Positions 26,381 to 36,029 are shown, numbered from the stretch's first letter. The stretch is DNA of 64,000 bases from Mucilaginibacter sp. OK268 (GCF_900103125.1 NZ_FNJV01000003.1:868001-932000), one strand, 5' to 3'. Numbers and translations are program-made. The notes: a model not told the origin generated them from the letters alone.

Positions 26381-29300
26381 ATGAAGAGCCTTTTACGTTA
26401 TTTGATATTACTGCTAATCCTGTTTGGTTTACAGGCAGGAAGTGATGTGAAAGCTGCCACAAAATCATGGGCAGGCGGAGCCGCGGGTGATGTATCTAAC
26501 TGGAATAACGGGGCTAATTGGTCGCCTGCGGGAGTACCTGGTGTTGGTGATGATGTATTCATTGGTTCTCTACTTTTTTTCACCAATCCTCCTATCGTAA
26601 ATGCCGGGGATAACGTATCCTGTGCGTCTATTACGTTTGGCGTCATACTAACTTTAACCACGGTACCTTTAACGGTGAACGGCACTTTAAATGTAACTAC
26701 TTCCATTACCCAGCAACCAACTTTATTAATTTCTTATTCGGTTCCATTATCCGGTACCGGTACCCTTAACTGCGCTTCGATACAGATTAACACAACTGCA
26801 AACCCTGGTAGTGCTCTATTAGGTATCTTCCCTACCTTAAGTTTTGTAGTAACACTTGCACATTTAAATGTGAGTGGCAATGTAACTGTTAATTCAAGTT
26901 CTGTTGTAGCCATTGTTATTCCATTGGGGCAAATTAACGGAACGTTTTCATTAGTAAGCGGAACTACTACTATTGGCGGACAAATACTTACACAAAATAC
27001 CTTGTTTCGTATACTTGGCCTCAGTACCAATACAGGAATACCCATATTTAGTATCGACCCCGGCACTGGTTCAACTGCTACATTAATACTCACCAATGCC
27101 AATCCGATTAATACAACACCCGCTTCCGGATCAACATATGCAGGTTCTATCGATTTTTATAATAGCACAGGAACCGGGCAAGCTACTGTTAATTACGCGT
27201 ATCCCGGTGCAAGCATACAAACTGTATATGCAACAACCGGTATTAGCAATTTAGACATAAGCCCGGCGTTATACCAAAATTTGACATTTACAAGCACAGG
27301 TAATAAACGCCCCAGTGTTTCATCTGGTTTATTAACGGTTGCTGGTAATATTGATAATTCGGCCAGCTCTCCTATTGATTTTGTTACCAATACCAATACC
27401 GTTCAACTAACCGGAACAACCCAAACCATTGCCGGGGGCTCTTATGTAAACGCAACCTTGCCGGCATCGCCCACCGGCACCGTGTTCTACAACCTGACCT
27501 CATCAGCAGCAACTGCAACCTTAAGCGGCCGTAATGATATAGCCGCGCTGGGCACATTGGCCTTTTTAAAAACTGCCAACACCACCATGAATGTGGATGC
27601 CACAGCAACTAACAGTCTTACACTATTATCAAACAGTGGCGGTGATGCCAGCATAGCCAGTTTAAGCGCCGATGCCAGCGCCGTCGCCATCACAGCCACG
27701 GTTACCGGCACCATTAACGTGCAACGTTATGTAAAGGGTGGCAACGCCACAACCGGTGCCGGACGCCGCTATATGCTTATTTCCTCACCGGTTGCCAATG
27801 CCTCGGCCAGTACGTATAACCTACTACCATTTTTTGCTACTACTTACATCAGCGGTCCAGGTGGCGCAGGCAATGGTTTTGATACCTCGCCCCAAAACAA
27901 CCCATCCGTTTTTATCTATGACGAAAATGCGCCGCTAACAAGCAACCCCAACTTAGTAACAGGTAATGAATTTAAAGGCTTTGCTACCATTAACGAAACC
28001 GTACCCATGGGCAATGGGTTAGAATATTATTTCAGGGGCAGCCGTACAGGCGTGTCAAGTTCCACGGTATTTGTGAGTCCCTTCCCTGCTCCTGATAATG
28101 CCACGCTAAATTTTTCGGGCGCCGTATATAAAGGCGCTGGTGCCAGTGGCGCTTTCACCACGAGTATCATTAATTTTCCGGCCACGCCGCCAACTTATTA
28201 TAGTTCATCTGCGGTTACCCTGTCAAATAATTTATCGTTTGCCAGCTCTGCTCCTACAAAAAAAGGGTTAAACCTGGTAGGTAATCCTTATCCATCAGTT
28301 ATTGACCTGCACACGGTTTATACCGTTAATGGTAGCCTATATAGATATTATTACATGCTAATCAAGAACGTCACTACCGGGGCCAATAGCTTTTCTACCA
28401 AATATGCCACTTATGATGCCTTTGCTAACCTTCCACAAACAGGGGCCAGCAGGTACGCTGTATCCGGGCAGGGCTTTTTTATAACTGTCGCCAATGCAAC
28501 TTCAACTTTGGTTTTTAATGAAACGATGAAAGCAGCTTATTCATTATATTCTTCTGCCAGCCCAGTATTTAATGTGATACGCAATCCATCGGTAGTAGCT
28601 AAAACGTTAGCTGTTAGTCCCGATAAAAACAATGTACAGCAGGCGGCGGTTACTGCTTCTACCGAAACCAATACCAACCAAATACCAAGGCTACGTTTAG
28701 AACTGATGCGGGATACCAACGTACTCAACACAGCCGACATCGCCTTTGATAAAAACTCTAAGGCTAAATTTGTACTAGGCGAAGATGCACAATACATAGC
28801 AGCATCGGGCCAGGGCGATTTCTTTTATTCACAATCGGCCGATTCTGTGGGTTGTTTTGTCAATTATACCGGTAACCTGGAAAAACTGAAACGCATCAAT
28901 TTATTTATCGCGTTTTCGAATTTTGGCCAGTACAAGATCACTTCGCCCATTAAATCAAATATCGACGAACGTTATACCATTTATTTAAAAGATAAGTACA
29001 CCAACGACTCTTTAGACGTAGTGCATAATCCTGTTTATACTTTCAATGTCGATCAAAACGCGGCCAGCTATCCCCGTGACCGTTTTTACCTGAGCATTGG
29101 TATTGCCCGGGGGCATGAATATAAACTATTGGGCTTTAGCGGCAATAAAGTAACCAGCGGCATTCAATTAACCTGGAAAACTGATAATGAAAGCAACTTT
29201 ACAGGTTTCGCGGTTGAAAAAAGCACTAATGGTGGTAAATCATTTGTAGTGATCGACAGCCTGCAATCAACCGGAGCGGGTAGCTATACCTTTACCGATC

Positions 29301-29659
29301 CCGCACCAGGTACCGGGCAAATCACTTACCGCCTGGCTCAAAGCCTGGTAACCGGTGATACCCAGATGTCAAAAACCCTGGTATTTGATTATAACGGCGA
29401 TCTGAATATTTTAAAATTCATGGTATATCCCTCCAGCACAGCTGGTGACATCCATATTAAACTGGGCAAAACCTACAGTAATAATATCAAAGTCAACATT
29501 ATAAGCGCGACCGGCGGCCTGGTAAAAACCCTAACCACTGCCGATACCGATTCTGTACAGGAAAATGTGGGCAACCTTACCAAAGGGCTTTATATTGTAG
29601 AGGCTATTGATGTTGCCACAGGCAAACGCATCGGGAGCGCTAAATTTTTCAAACAATAA
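26381..29659 (+). CDS. Large secreted surface protein with T9SS type A sorting domain (paralogue 1)
   Basis: 1092 residues. Signal peptide (LLRYLILLLILFGLQAGSDV, then KAA), an N-terminal beta-rich region opening with SWAGGAAGDVSNWNNGANWS, long Thr/Ser/Asn/Gly strands, a conserved middle block (RRYMLISSPV, KKGLNLVGNPYPSVIDL, VSGQGFFITVANATSTLVFN), an FN3-like segment (LTWKTDNESNFTGFAVEKST) and a C-terminal sorting domain (MVYPSSTAGDIHIKLGK to GLYIVEAIDVATGKRIGSAK, then FFKQ). The T9SS domain sends it across the outer membrane. Adhesin-like role inferred. Start ATG 26381. Sister gene at 29895. Confidence 0.85.
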   Translation: MKSLLRYLILLLILFGLQAGSDVKAATKSWAGGAAGDVSNWNNGANWSPAGVPGVGDDVFIGSLLFFTNPPIVNAGDNVSCASITFGVILTLTTVPLTVNGTLNVTTSITQQPTLLISYSVPLSGTGTLNCASIQINTTANPGSALLGIFPTLSFVVTLAHLNVSGNVTVNSSSVVAIVIPLGQINGTFSLVSGTTTIGGQILTQNTLFRILGLSTNTGIPIFSIDPGTGSTATLILTNANPINTTPASGSTYAGSIDFYNSTGTGQATVNYAYPGASIQTVYATTGISNLDISPALYQNLTFTSTGNKRPSVSSGLLTVAGNIDNSASSPIDFVTNTNTVQLTGTTQTIAGGSYVNATLPASPTGTVFYNLTSSAATATLSGRNDIAALGTLAFLKTANTTMNVDATATNSLTLLSNSGGDASIASLSADASAVAITATVTGTINVQRYVKGGNATTGAGRRYMLISSPVANASASTYNLLPFFATTYISGPGGAGNGFDTSPQNNPSVFIYDENAPLTSNPNLVTGNEFKGFATINETVPMGNGLEYYFRGSRTGVSSSTVFVSPFPAPDNATLNFSGAVYKGAGASGAFTTSIINFPATPPTYYSSSAVTLSNNLSFASSAPTKKGLNLVGNPYPSVIDLHTVYTVNGSLYRYYYMLIKNVTTGANSFSTKYATYDAFANLPQTGASRYAVSGQGFFITVANATSTLVFNETMKAAYSLYSSASPVFNVIRNPSVVAKTLAVSPDKNNVQQAAVTASTETNTNQIPRLRLELMRDTNVLNTADIAFDKNSKAKFVLGEDAQYIAASGQGDFFYSQSADSVGCFVNYTGNLEKLKRINLFIAFSNFGQYKITSPIKSNIDERYTIYLKDKYTNDSLDVVHNPVYTFNVDQNAASYPRDRFYLSIGIARGHEYKLLGFSGNKVTSGIQLTWKTDNESNFTGFAVEKSTNGGKSFVVIDSLQSTGAGSYTFTDPAPGTGQITYRLAQSLVTGDTQMSKTLVFDYNGDLNILKFMVYPSSTAGDIHIKLGKTYSNNIKVNIISATGGLVKTLTTADTDSVQENVGNLTKGLYIVEAIDVATGKRIGSAKFFKQ

Positions 29660-29782
29660 TATATTACTCCTTCAAATTCCGATCATCAAAACATTTAAGT
29701 CGTCCGCTACCGGTCAATCCCCGGTATAACGATTAAGCTTCCGTCCGTCAACCTTTTTTGAAAAAATCCTCAAAAAAGACAT

Positions 29783-29802
29783 ATTTCATTCATTTTATTC
29801 AC
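29783..29802 (+). promoter_or_regulatory. Second copy of motif shared by the T9SS paralogues
   Basis: ATTTCATTCATTTTATTCAC, 19 of 20 bases alignable with the copy at 26255-26274 apart from one internal change and the last base. Confidence 0.4.
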
Positions 29803-29894
29803 TGATTAACATGTCTTTAGGGTATAAAAATGAAACTTAAACGAAAATAAATCCGTATAAAGCCTCATTATTATAAGCTTTAATACATTATACA

Positions 29895-32800
29895 TTGCTA
29901 CTTCTGAATTTCCCAACCCGTTTGCCCAAAACTATCCTGACTGTTATTCTACTTATATTTATACAAAATTGTGCATTTGCCAATATAACTTTTGACTGGA
30001 ATGGCATTCTTTCTTCGGACTGGACAGTGAAAACCAACTGGACCATTACAGCCAATAACGGTGAAAACACATCAACAGTAAACTATCCCGGTGAAAGTGG
30101 TCGCACTACCGATGTGGTACGATTGGGTGTTGCTTTAGGAACCTATCTTAATCAACCTGTTCTGGCTAACAATGTAACCGTATCATCTATTACCTTCGGC
30201 AGTAATCAATATGTTCCGCTTTATGTATTAACAGGTACAACAATAACCGGAACCATTTTAACAATTAACGGCGCAACGCTTACCGTATCAGGTGATATTA
30301 CCCAAAACTACAACTCAAACAGTGTAGTTGGTAGCAGTATTTTTAATGATATAAGAGGAACCGGCACTTTAACCTGTACTAACCTGCAATTCGGCAATAC
30401 ATCCGGAACAGTAAGCAGTCAATCCTTTTTAATATCAGAAATAGCAAACTTTAATATCAATACCAATATCAATATAAACTTGAACGCCAAAGTACAAAAC
30501 GGCAGCGGCATACGGCTTGAGGGAGGTACGATGACACTAACGGGGCAAATAACGTTTACAAACCGTGGGGTTGTTTCATCAAACTCGGGTTATTTTACCG
30601 TTAACGCCCTTACATCTTATAAATCAACCAATACAGTTACCAATCCAACACTTATTCTGAAGAGCACTACCGCTATAGGCACCATGCCCACCCCTTATGC
30701 CTCTTGTAATTTTTATGGTGACCATGGTGGTAAAGCAACTATTATTTATCAGGGAACTAATCCACTGATTTATACCTCTGCTTATCCAGGCTTTGGCTCG
30801 GGTGGTGGCAACCCTATTGGTACGCCTGCTACCAGCCCTACTTATGACAACCTGGTAATACAGGGTACAGGTACTGCCGTGGTGGGTGGTGCAGGTGGCA
30901 GCAACCCTGCTTACTTAACTATTGATTCTACATTAACCACGGCCAGCAATACTACCTTTAATACGGTTAACACCACTACCATCATTGGCGTTGTAAACGG
31001 CGCTACCGGTGCCAAATGGACAAACAACACAGGCGTAACCGTTACCGGAGGCGCGGGTACTATTGATATTAATGGCTCCCTAAGCAATGCAGGAACCATG
31101 ACCATGGGTACAGGTAACTTAACCATTGCTAAAGATTATACAAACGCAGGCGTATTTACACCCAATACCACAGCGCTTATCACTTTTGATGGCACAGCCG
31201 CTCAAACTTTAATTGACAACACCACGGCAGGTACAAAATTTAATAATGTAACTTTTACTAACGGCACAACCGGAGCGACCAGCAAACGGATGAAATTAAA
31301 TAGTCATTTTTTTGTGAACCCGACCTACACCATCAATGTGAACGGATCGGGGATACTGACGGTTGAGAATACGCCTTCCACCTATACATCGGCCTTAACC
31401 CTCCTGTCCACTTCAACCGGCGATGCCAGTATCGGTAACCTTACCGCCGGGGCCATTGCGGGTAAAATTGACGTACAGCGTTTTATAACGGGCGGGGCTC
31501 GCAGATATATGCTTATTTCATCGCCGGTTGCCGATACGACCAATACGGCTATAAGTGCAACCTCCAACAGCTACAGTCTGAAACCGATCATATTACCGGG
31601 TGCGGCGGGTACCAGCACTATAGTTACCGGATTAAATGGCTCTGTTAATGGTTTTGACAGCGCACCAGCTACCAATAATAGTCCTTCTGTTTTTGTTTAC
31701 AATGAAAACGCGCCGGGGTCTGCTAACCAAAATCAGGTGGCAGGCAATGAGTATAAAGGGCTTACGAATACCAGTGTGTCTATACCCATGGGTAACGGCA
31801 TATTACTTTATTACAGGGGAAGCCGGGCTTTGTTAAACTCAACCACCGGCGCACCATTTGTAAAACCCTTCCCTGCTGCCGATGATGGCACATTAACATT
31901 CTTTGGTTCGGTTATTAAAGGTACAACCGCCACCAACTCCCCCATGACGCCTAATATCATCAATTTACCGACTACTAATGCAGCAGATGCCTCAACCTAC
32001 CCTTTAACAGGCACAACCTACAACCTCACTACTTTATCGTTCAGTAGCACGGTTCCTTCCAAAAAGGGATATAACCTGGTAGGTAACCCCTATGCCTCTG
32101 TTATCGATCTGGCCAAAGTTGGCGCCGGTAACACTACTTTAAAGTTTTATTATCTACTCATTAAAAATGCCTCAACCGGGCCAAATAGTTCATCTACACG
32201 GTTTGTGTTATGTAATACAACCACCCTTAATTCACCTGTTATAGGGACCGGGGGTAGTCAATATGTATTGTCAGGGCAAGGCTTTTTCGTGGTTGCACCT
32301 GCTGCCAGTACCAAGATAACTTTTGACGAAAGCATGAAAGTACCTTATTCAAGCTATAGCAACACTACACCGCCCATATTTAATGTAAAAAAGGGAGGGC
32401 CCGCTGTTGTAAAAACCCTGGCTGTTAACGGAGGGAAGGATAATAAACAGGCAACAGCTTCATTAAGCACGGAAGCAGCAACAATCAATACCAGCACTAC
32501 ACCATGGGTACGATTAGATATGATGCAGGATTCCAGTACTTTTAGCTCTACCGATATCTATTTTGACAAAACCGCCCAAGCTAAATTTGTTCCCGGTGAG
32601 GATGCTCCCTATTTAGCATCATCTGGCCAGGGGAATTTCTTTTTTTCGCAGACTGCCGATTCGATAGGATGTTTTGCCAATTATACTACCGGACTGGAAA
32701 AACTGAAGCGGATAAACCTTTTTATCGCCTATACAAATTATGGTACTTACAAACTTACCGCACCTATTAAACAAAATATTGACGAACGTTATACCATTTT

Positions 32801-33473
32801 TTTAAAGGATAAATTCACCAATGATTCTTTAGATGTGGTGCATAATGCCGAATACACTTTCAATGTAACCACCGCCCCGGCCAGTTATGCGCGCGACAGG
32901 TTTTACTTAAGTATTGGCATAGCCTCCGGGCACGAATATAAATTACGCGACTTTAATGGCGCTAAACAAGCAAGGGGGATAAAACTCACCTGGCAAACTG
33001 ATAATGAAAGCAATTCAACCACCTTCGTTGTTGAAAAAAGCACTAATGGGGGTAATTCATTTATAGCTATCGATAGCTTACGATCAACCGGTGCAGGCAG
33101 TTATAACTATACCGATATGACGCCGGGCGGCGGACAGGTATTTTATCGTTTAAAACAGCAATTAGTAACAGATCGGGTAGATGTTTCAAAAAGCTTAGCC
33201 TTTAATTATCTCAACACAAAACCTTTAACATTTATTGTTTACCCCAGTACTGCTTCACAGAGTATAAATATTAACTTTGGTAAAACTTATAGCAATTCCA
33301 TTAAAGTGAGTATTGCAACTGCTTCCGGAGGTCTTGTAAAAACCATAACAGTAAGTAATACCAATTATCTACAACAAAATATTGGTAACCTGTTGAGCGG
33401 ACTTTACGTAATAGAGGCAGTTGACGAGTCTACCGGAAAAAGGATCGGTAGCGCTAAGTTTTATAAACAATAA
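29895..33473 (+). CDS. Large secreted surface protein with T9SS type A sorting domain (paralogue 2)
   Basis: Up to 1192 residues. No ATG opens the frame; TTG at 29895 or, better for the signal peptide, TTG at 29922 (PKTILTVILLIFIQNCAFA) is used. N-terminal FDWNGILSSDWTVKTNW motif, Thr/Asn-rich strand region, then the same block order as paralogue 1: RRYMLISSPVADT, KKGYNLVGNPYASVIDL, VLSGQGFFVVAPAASTKI, FN3-like LTWQTDNESNSTTFVVEKST, and a sorting domain (IVYPSTASQSININFGK ... GKRIGSAKFYKQ). The C-terminal halves are closely similar and the N-terminal halves diverged. Followed by a 77-residue protein after 7 nt. Confidence 0.85.
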   Translation: MLLLNFPTRLPKTILTVILLIFIQNCAFANITFDWNGILSSDWTVKTNWTITANNGENTSTVNYPGESGRTTDVVRLGVALGTYLNQPVLANNVTVSSITFGSNQYVPLYVLTGTTITGTILTINGATLTVSGDITQNYNSNSVVGSSIFNDIRGTGTLTCTNLQFGNTSGTVSSQSFLISEIANFNINTNININLNAKVQNGSGIRLEGGTMTLTGQITFTNRGVVSSNSGYFTVNALTSYKSTNTVTNPTLILKSTTAIGTMPTPYASCNFYGDHGGKATIIYQGTNPLIYTSAYPGFGSGGGNPIGTPATSPTYDNLVIQGTGTAVVGGAGGSNPAYLTIDSTLTTASNTTFNTVNTTTIIGVVNGATGAKWTNNTGVTVTGGAGTIDINGSLSNAGTMTMGTGNLTIAKDYTNAGVFTPNTTALITFDGTAAQTLIDNTTAGTKFNNVTFTNGTTGATSKRMKLNSHFFVNPTYTINVNGSGILTVENTPSTYTSALTLLSTSTGDASIGNLTAGAIAGKIDVQRFITGGARRYMLISSPVADTTNTAISATSNSYSLKPIILPGAAGTSTIVTGLNGSVNGFDSAPATNNSPSVFVYNENAPGSANQNQVAGNEYKGLTNTSVSIPMGNGILLYYRGSRALLNSTTGAPFVKPFPAADDGTLTFFGSVIKGTTATNSPMTPNIINLPTTNAADASTYPLTGTTYNLTTLSFSSTVPSKKGYNLVGNPYASVIDLAKVGAGNTTLKFYYLLIKNASTGPNSSSTRFVLCNTTTLNSPVIGTGGSQYVLSGQGFFVVAPAASTKITFDESMKVPYSSYSNTTPPIFNVKKGGPAVVKTLAVNGGKDNKQATASLSTEAATINTSTTPWVRLDMMQDSSTFSSTDIYFDKTAQAKFVPGEDAPYLASSGQGNFFFSQTADSIGCFANYTTGLEKLKRINLFIAYTNYGTYKLTAPIKQNIDERYTIFLKDKFTNDSLDVVHNAEYTFNVTTAPASYARDRFYLSIGIASGHEYKLRDFNGAKQARGIKLTWQTDNESNSTTFVVEKSTNGGNSFIAIDSLRSTGAGSYNYTDMTPGGGQVFYRLKQQLVTDRVDVSKSLAFNYLNTKPLTFIVYPSTASQSININFGKTYSNSIKVSIATASGGLVKTITVSNTNYLQQNIGNLLSGLYVIEAVDESTGKRIGSAKFYKQ

Positions 33474-33480
33474 CATCACC

Positions 33481-33714
33481 ATGAAATTATCAGCCTTTGT
33501 AAAAACTATTTATAAATTTTTACCGGGGATATGTCTTTTATTGATCAGCTCCAACAGTTTTGCCCAATCAAACCCGGGCGGTGGTCTTTGCGACGGAAAT
33601 GATGGTGGACCAGACGGTTGCCCCCTGGATACCTGGGTAATTGTATTGGTGGTGATGGCCGTTATTTTTGCTGTTGCCCATCTGTACCGCCAAAAAAAAT
33701 CCCTTCAGGCTTAA
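33481..33714 (+). CDS. Small secreted protein with PID-CTERM-like tail
   Basis: 77 residues from ATG 33481: signal peptide (FLPGICLLLISSNSFAQ), a Gly/Asp/Cys-rich mid-segment (NPGGGLCDGNDGGPDGCP), then a C-terminal PLDTW followed by a membrane helix (VIVLVVMAVIFAVAHLY) and basic RQKKS. The Pro-x-Asp, hydrophobic, basic plan resembles the PID-CTERM sorting signals of Bacteroidota. It lies 7 nt after the second T9SS paralogue, so is co-transcribed. A sorting enzyme was not found in the window. Confidence 0.7.
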   Translation: MKLSAFVKTIYKFLPGICLLLISSNSFAQSNPGGGLCDGNDGGPDGCPLDTWVIVLVVMAVIFAVAHLYRQKKSLQA

Positions 33715-33727
33715 CACCTAAAGGGAT
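33699..33727 (+). terminator. Terminator overlapping the end of the 77-residue gene
   Basis: ATCCCTTCAGG ... CCTAAAGGGAT with flanking A and T tracts. The 5' arm lies within the last codons. It probably serves the convergent genes on either side. Confidence 0.65.
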
Positions 33728-33778
33728 CATCATTATATTTTTTTTCTTGCAGGAATGAATGTGAATGTGTTATTCGCC

Positions 33779-34432
33779 TTATGCTTTGCGCATTTGTGAC
33801 GGGCTGATCTGGTTTACTTGTAGTTGTTTCAATACGCCATCAACCACTTTAGGTAATTCATCAAGTGTTTTTTGCGGATTGTGCAACTCGCCTACACCAA
33901 ACCCGCGCCATACGATACGGCCGGTGTTACGGTCAATCAGATCAATGATAAGGGTACCTTCTTTGTAGGGAACACGGGCATAAGTGCCGCCGCCGTACCC
34001 ATACGGGTAACCCCAGCCGCCCCAGCCACCGTAGTAGCCATAAAATCCGCGGGATCTCCAGCCCCAACCCCAGCCCCAGCCACCCCAGCCGCCCCAACCG
34101 AAGCCGCCATAGTAAGCCGGATAAAATTCAGTTTTAACACCTCTGCCGGTTATGGTAGAATAGCTCACCAACAGATCGGGATTGTTTTCCTGTAATCTTA
34201 AGCCTTTAGTTTGTAATGCCGCGATAGTGGCATCTTTCACCCTTTCATCAGCGATCTCTTTTTTTACAACACCGCCAGCCTTATGACTTGTTTCGGGCGC
34301 TACCCAGGCAAATGTACGGTAAGATGAGAGATCGGTTTTGTTGCGGGCTGCTGTGTAGTAATTGTAACTGCTGCAAGCAGACAGGGCCGAAACCAGCAAT
34401 ATTGCCAGCCCTGTGTACATAGTTCTTTTCAT
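33779..34432 (-). CDS. DUF4136 lipoprotein with Gly/Trp/Tyr-rich insert
   Basis: 217 residues; lipoprotein signal with lipobox ALSAC (Cys at 20). DUF4136 features: SSYRTFAWVAPE, VKKEIADERVKDATIAALQT, KGLRLQENNPDLLVSYST and the C-terminal GTLIIDLIDRNTGRIVWRGF, GVGELHNP. A low-complexity block of Gly, Trp, Phe, Tyr (about residues 109-150, ending YPYGYGGG) interrupts the domain. Envelope location predicted; function unknown. Confidence 0.85.
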   Translation of the reverse strand: MKRTMYTGLAILLVSALSACSSYNYYTAARNKTDLSSYRTFAWVAPETSHKAGGVVKKEIADERVKDATIAALQTKGLRLQENNPDLLVSYSTITGRGVKTEFYPAYYGGFGWGGWGGWGWGWGWRSRGFYGYYGGWGGWGYPYGYGGGTYARVPYKEGTLIIDLIDRNTGRIVWRGFGVGELHNPQKTLDELPKVVDGVLKQLQVNQISPSQMRKA

Positions 34433-34497
34433 AGTTAATTCACTCCCTTATATTTATTCATTAGACTATTGAGTAAACAAAGGTTTAATTTAAATAA

Positions 34498-35070
34498 TTA
34501 TTTATTTAAATTGACTAACTGAGCGTACAACTTTTCTGTAGGCAGGCCTACAACGTTGGTATAAGAGCCGTTAATCCGCTCAATACCTATTAAACCAATA
34601 CGTTCCTGGATGCCGTACGAGCCGGCTTTATCAAGCGGGTTATATTCAGCAACGTAACTCTCGATCTCCTGGCTATTTAGCTTACGGAAAAACACTTCGG
34701 ATACATCAAAGAAGTTATTATAAAGCCCCTTATACAGCAAACAAACCCCGGTAATAACCTGGTGTACTTTGCCCGATAAGGTTTTGAGCATTTCAATGGC
34801 ATGTTCCGGTGTTTCGGGCTTACCTAATATGAGGCCATTTATACTAACAATGGTGTCGGCGGTAAGTACAACCTCGTCGGTTACAGTACCATCAAATGCT
34901 TCAGCTTTTTTACGGGCGATGTACACCGCTATCTCCTGTGGTGTTAAACCTTCAGGATATGATTCATCCACGTCCTTTAAAACAACCTCAAACTCCATAT
35001 CCATCAACCTGAGCAGATCCTGCCTGCGGGGCGATTTTGATGCCAAAATGATCTTGGGAATATTGTGCAT
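34498..35070 (-). CDS. maf: Maf-family nucleotide pyrophosphatase
   Basis: 190 residues from ATG 35070 (MHNIPKIILASKSPRRQDLL). Maf motifs: SKSPRRQDLL, the VLTADTIV catalytic Asp region, and DKAGSYGIQERIG. Maf proteins hydrolyse dTTP/UTP or modified nucleotides (house-cleaning) and were linked to septum formation. It is the last gene of the minus-strand run DUF2520-fdx-iscX-kdsC-maf, with repeat arrays in the gaps. Confidence 0.92.
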   Translation of the reverse strand: MHNIPKIILASKSPRRQDLLRLMDMEFEVVLKDVDESYPEGLTPQEIAVYIARKKAEAFDGTVTDEVVLTADTIVSINGLILGKPETPEHAIEMLKTLSGKVHQVITGVCLLYKGLYNNFFDVSEVFFRKLNSQEIESYVAEYNPLDKAGSYGIQERIGLIGIERINGSYTNVVGLPTEKLYAQLVNLNK

Positions 35071-35090
35071 TTGCTTTATGTTTATCTTTA

Positions 35091-35162
35091 GTCCATGGAC
35101 CATAGACGATAGACCATGAATATTTGTGAGTGCTATGGACTATGGTCTATCGACCATTGACC
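35091..35162. repeat. Inverted heptad array, word GACCATA/GACGATA
   Basis: Left arm GTCCATG GACCATA GACGATA GACCATG; right arm CTATGGA CTATGGTCTATCG ACCATTGACC. Arms are inverted around TGAATATTTGTGAGTG. Confidence 0.8.
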
Positions 35163-35170
35163 TCCCCCCC

Positions 35171-35692
35171 TTACCAGCTATAAGCCTGCTCGCTCATCCA
35201 CTTGTCCTGCACTTTAAGCACTTTTTCGATAATATCGCGGGCGCAGCCTTTGCCACCGCCATAAGGCGATACATAAGTGCTTACCGCTTTTATTTCTTCA
35301 ACCGCATCAGCCGGGCAAACCGGTAAACCAGCCAGTTTCATCACCTCCAGATCGGGGATATCATCCCCCATGTATAAAACATTGGTGGCAATAATGGCTT
35401 TTTCTTCGAGGTATATTTTAAAGCGTTGTGATTTGGTATGCGTACCCATGTAAACATCCTGAATGCCCAGGCTGTTTAAACGGTATATGGCGCTTTTTGA
35501 CCGGCTGCCCGATATGGCACATACGTTATATCCGCATTTAACGGCCAGTTGCAGGGCATATCCATCTTTGATGTTAAAGGCCCGGCTTTGCTCCCCGCTG
35601 TCTGTCACAAAAACAGAACCATCGGTAAGCACGCCGTCCACATCAAAAATAAACGTGGTAATATCTTTTAATTTTTGTAGAAATGATTCCAC
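35171..35692 (-). CDS. kdsC: KdsC-type HAD phosphatase (KDO 8-phosphate phosphatase)
   Basis: 173 residues, short cap-less HAD protein. Nucleophile motif TFIFDVDGVLTDGSVFV (DxD), motif II CAISGSRS, conserved Lys in KAII and motif IV VLYMGDDIPDLEVM. The family hydrolyses KDO-8-phosphate to KDO for lipopolysaccharide synthesis. The neighbouring maf and DUF2520 genes are its common Bacteroidota companions. Substrate is inferred from family. Confidence 0.9.
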   Translation of the reverse strand: MESFLQKLKDITTFIFDVDGVLTDGSVFVTDSGEQSRAFNIKDGYALQLAVKCGYNVCAISGSRSKSAIYRLNSLGIQDVYMGTHTKSQRFKIYLEEKAIIATNVLYMGDDIPDLEVMKLAGLPVCPADAVEEIKAVSTYVSPYGGGKGCARDIIEKVLKVQDKWMSEQAYSW

Positions 35693-35703
35693 CGGTAATT
35701 AAT

Positions 35704-35774
35704 TATTGAATTAGTGAATTATTGAGTTAACCAATTTAAATGCAAACTGCTAACTAAAAACTGCTAACTGAAAT
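35704..35774. repeat. Octad plus heptad array (GAATTAGT; GCTAACT)
   Basis: GAATTAGT GAATTATT GAGTTAAC (period 8), then GCAAACT GCTAACT AAAAACT GCTAACT GAAATAC (period 7). Confidence 0.75.
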
Positions 35775-35775
35775 A

Positions 35776-36018
35776 CTATTGATTATCGCGCCATTCGTAA
35801 ACCCAGGCCGATTGGATCTGCTCCAGGTGCCCTTCATTTGATTCGGCCTTTGTACCGGCAAAGTTGGGTAATGATAAAACCCATTCCAGCAATTCGGTAA
35901 AACGGATACGGTATATTTTTGATTCGTCAAAATCATCACCAAACTTTTCATAAAGTTCAATAGCGATGTCTTCGTAATCATTCCAGTGAATAGGTAAGGC
36001 AAATTTATTGTCGCTCAT
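35776..36018 (-). CDS. iscX: IscX/YfhJ Fe-S cluster assembly accessory protein
   Basis: 80 residues with the IscX plan: WNDYEDIAIELYEKFGDDFD, IRFTELLEWVLSLPNFAG, and ESNEGHLEQIQSAWVYEWRD. IscX is a small acidic iron-binding modulator of the IscS desulfurase. It lies next to an ISC-type ferredoxin, but no iscS, iscU or hsc genes are in the window. The other frame overlapping it is a shadow. Confidence 0.85.
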   Translation of the reverse strand: MSDNKFALPIHWNDYEDIAIELYEKFGDDFDESKIYRIRFTELLEWVLSLPNFAGTKAESNEGHLEQIQSAWVYEWRDNQ

Positions 36019-36029
36019 TTTTTTTGTTG

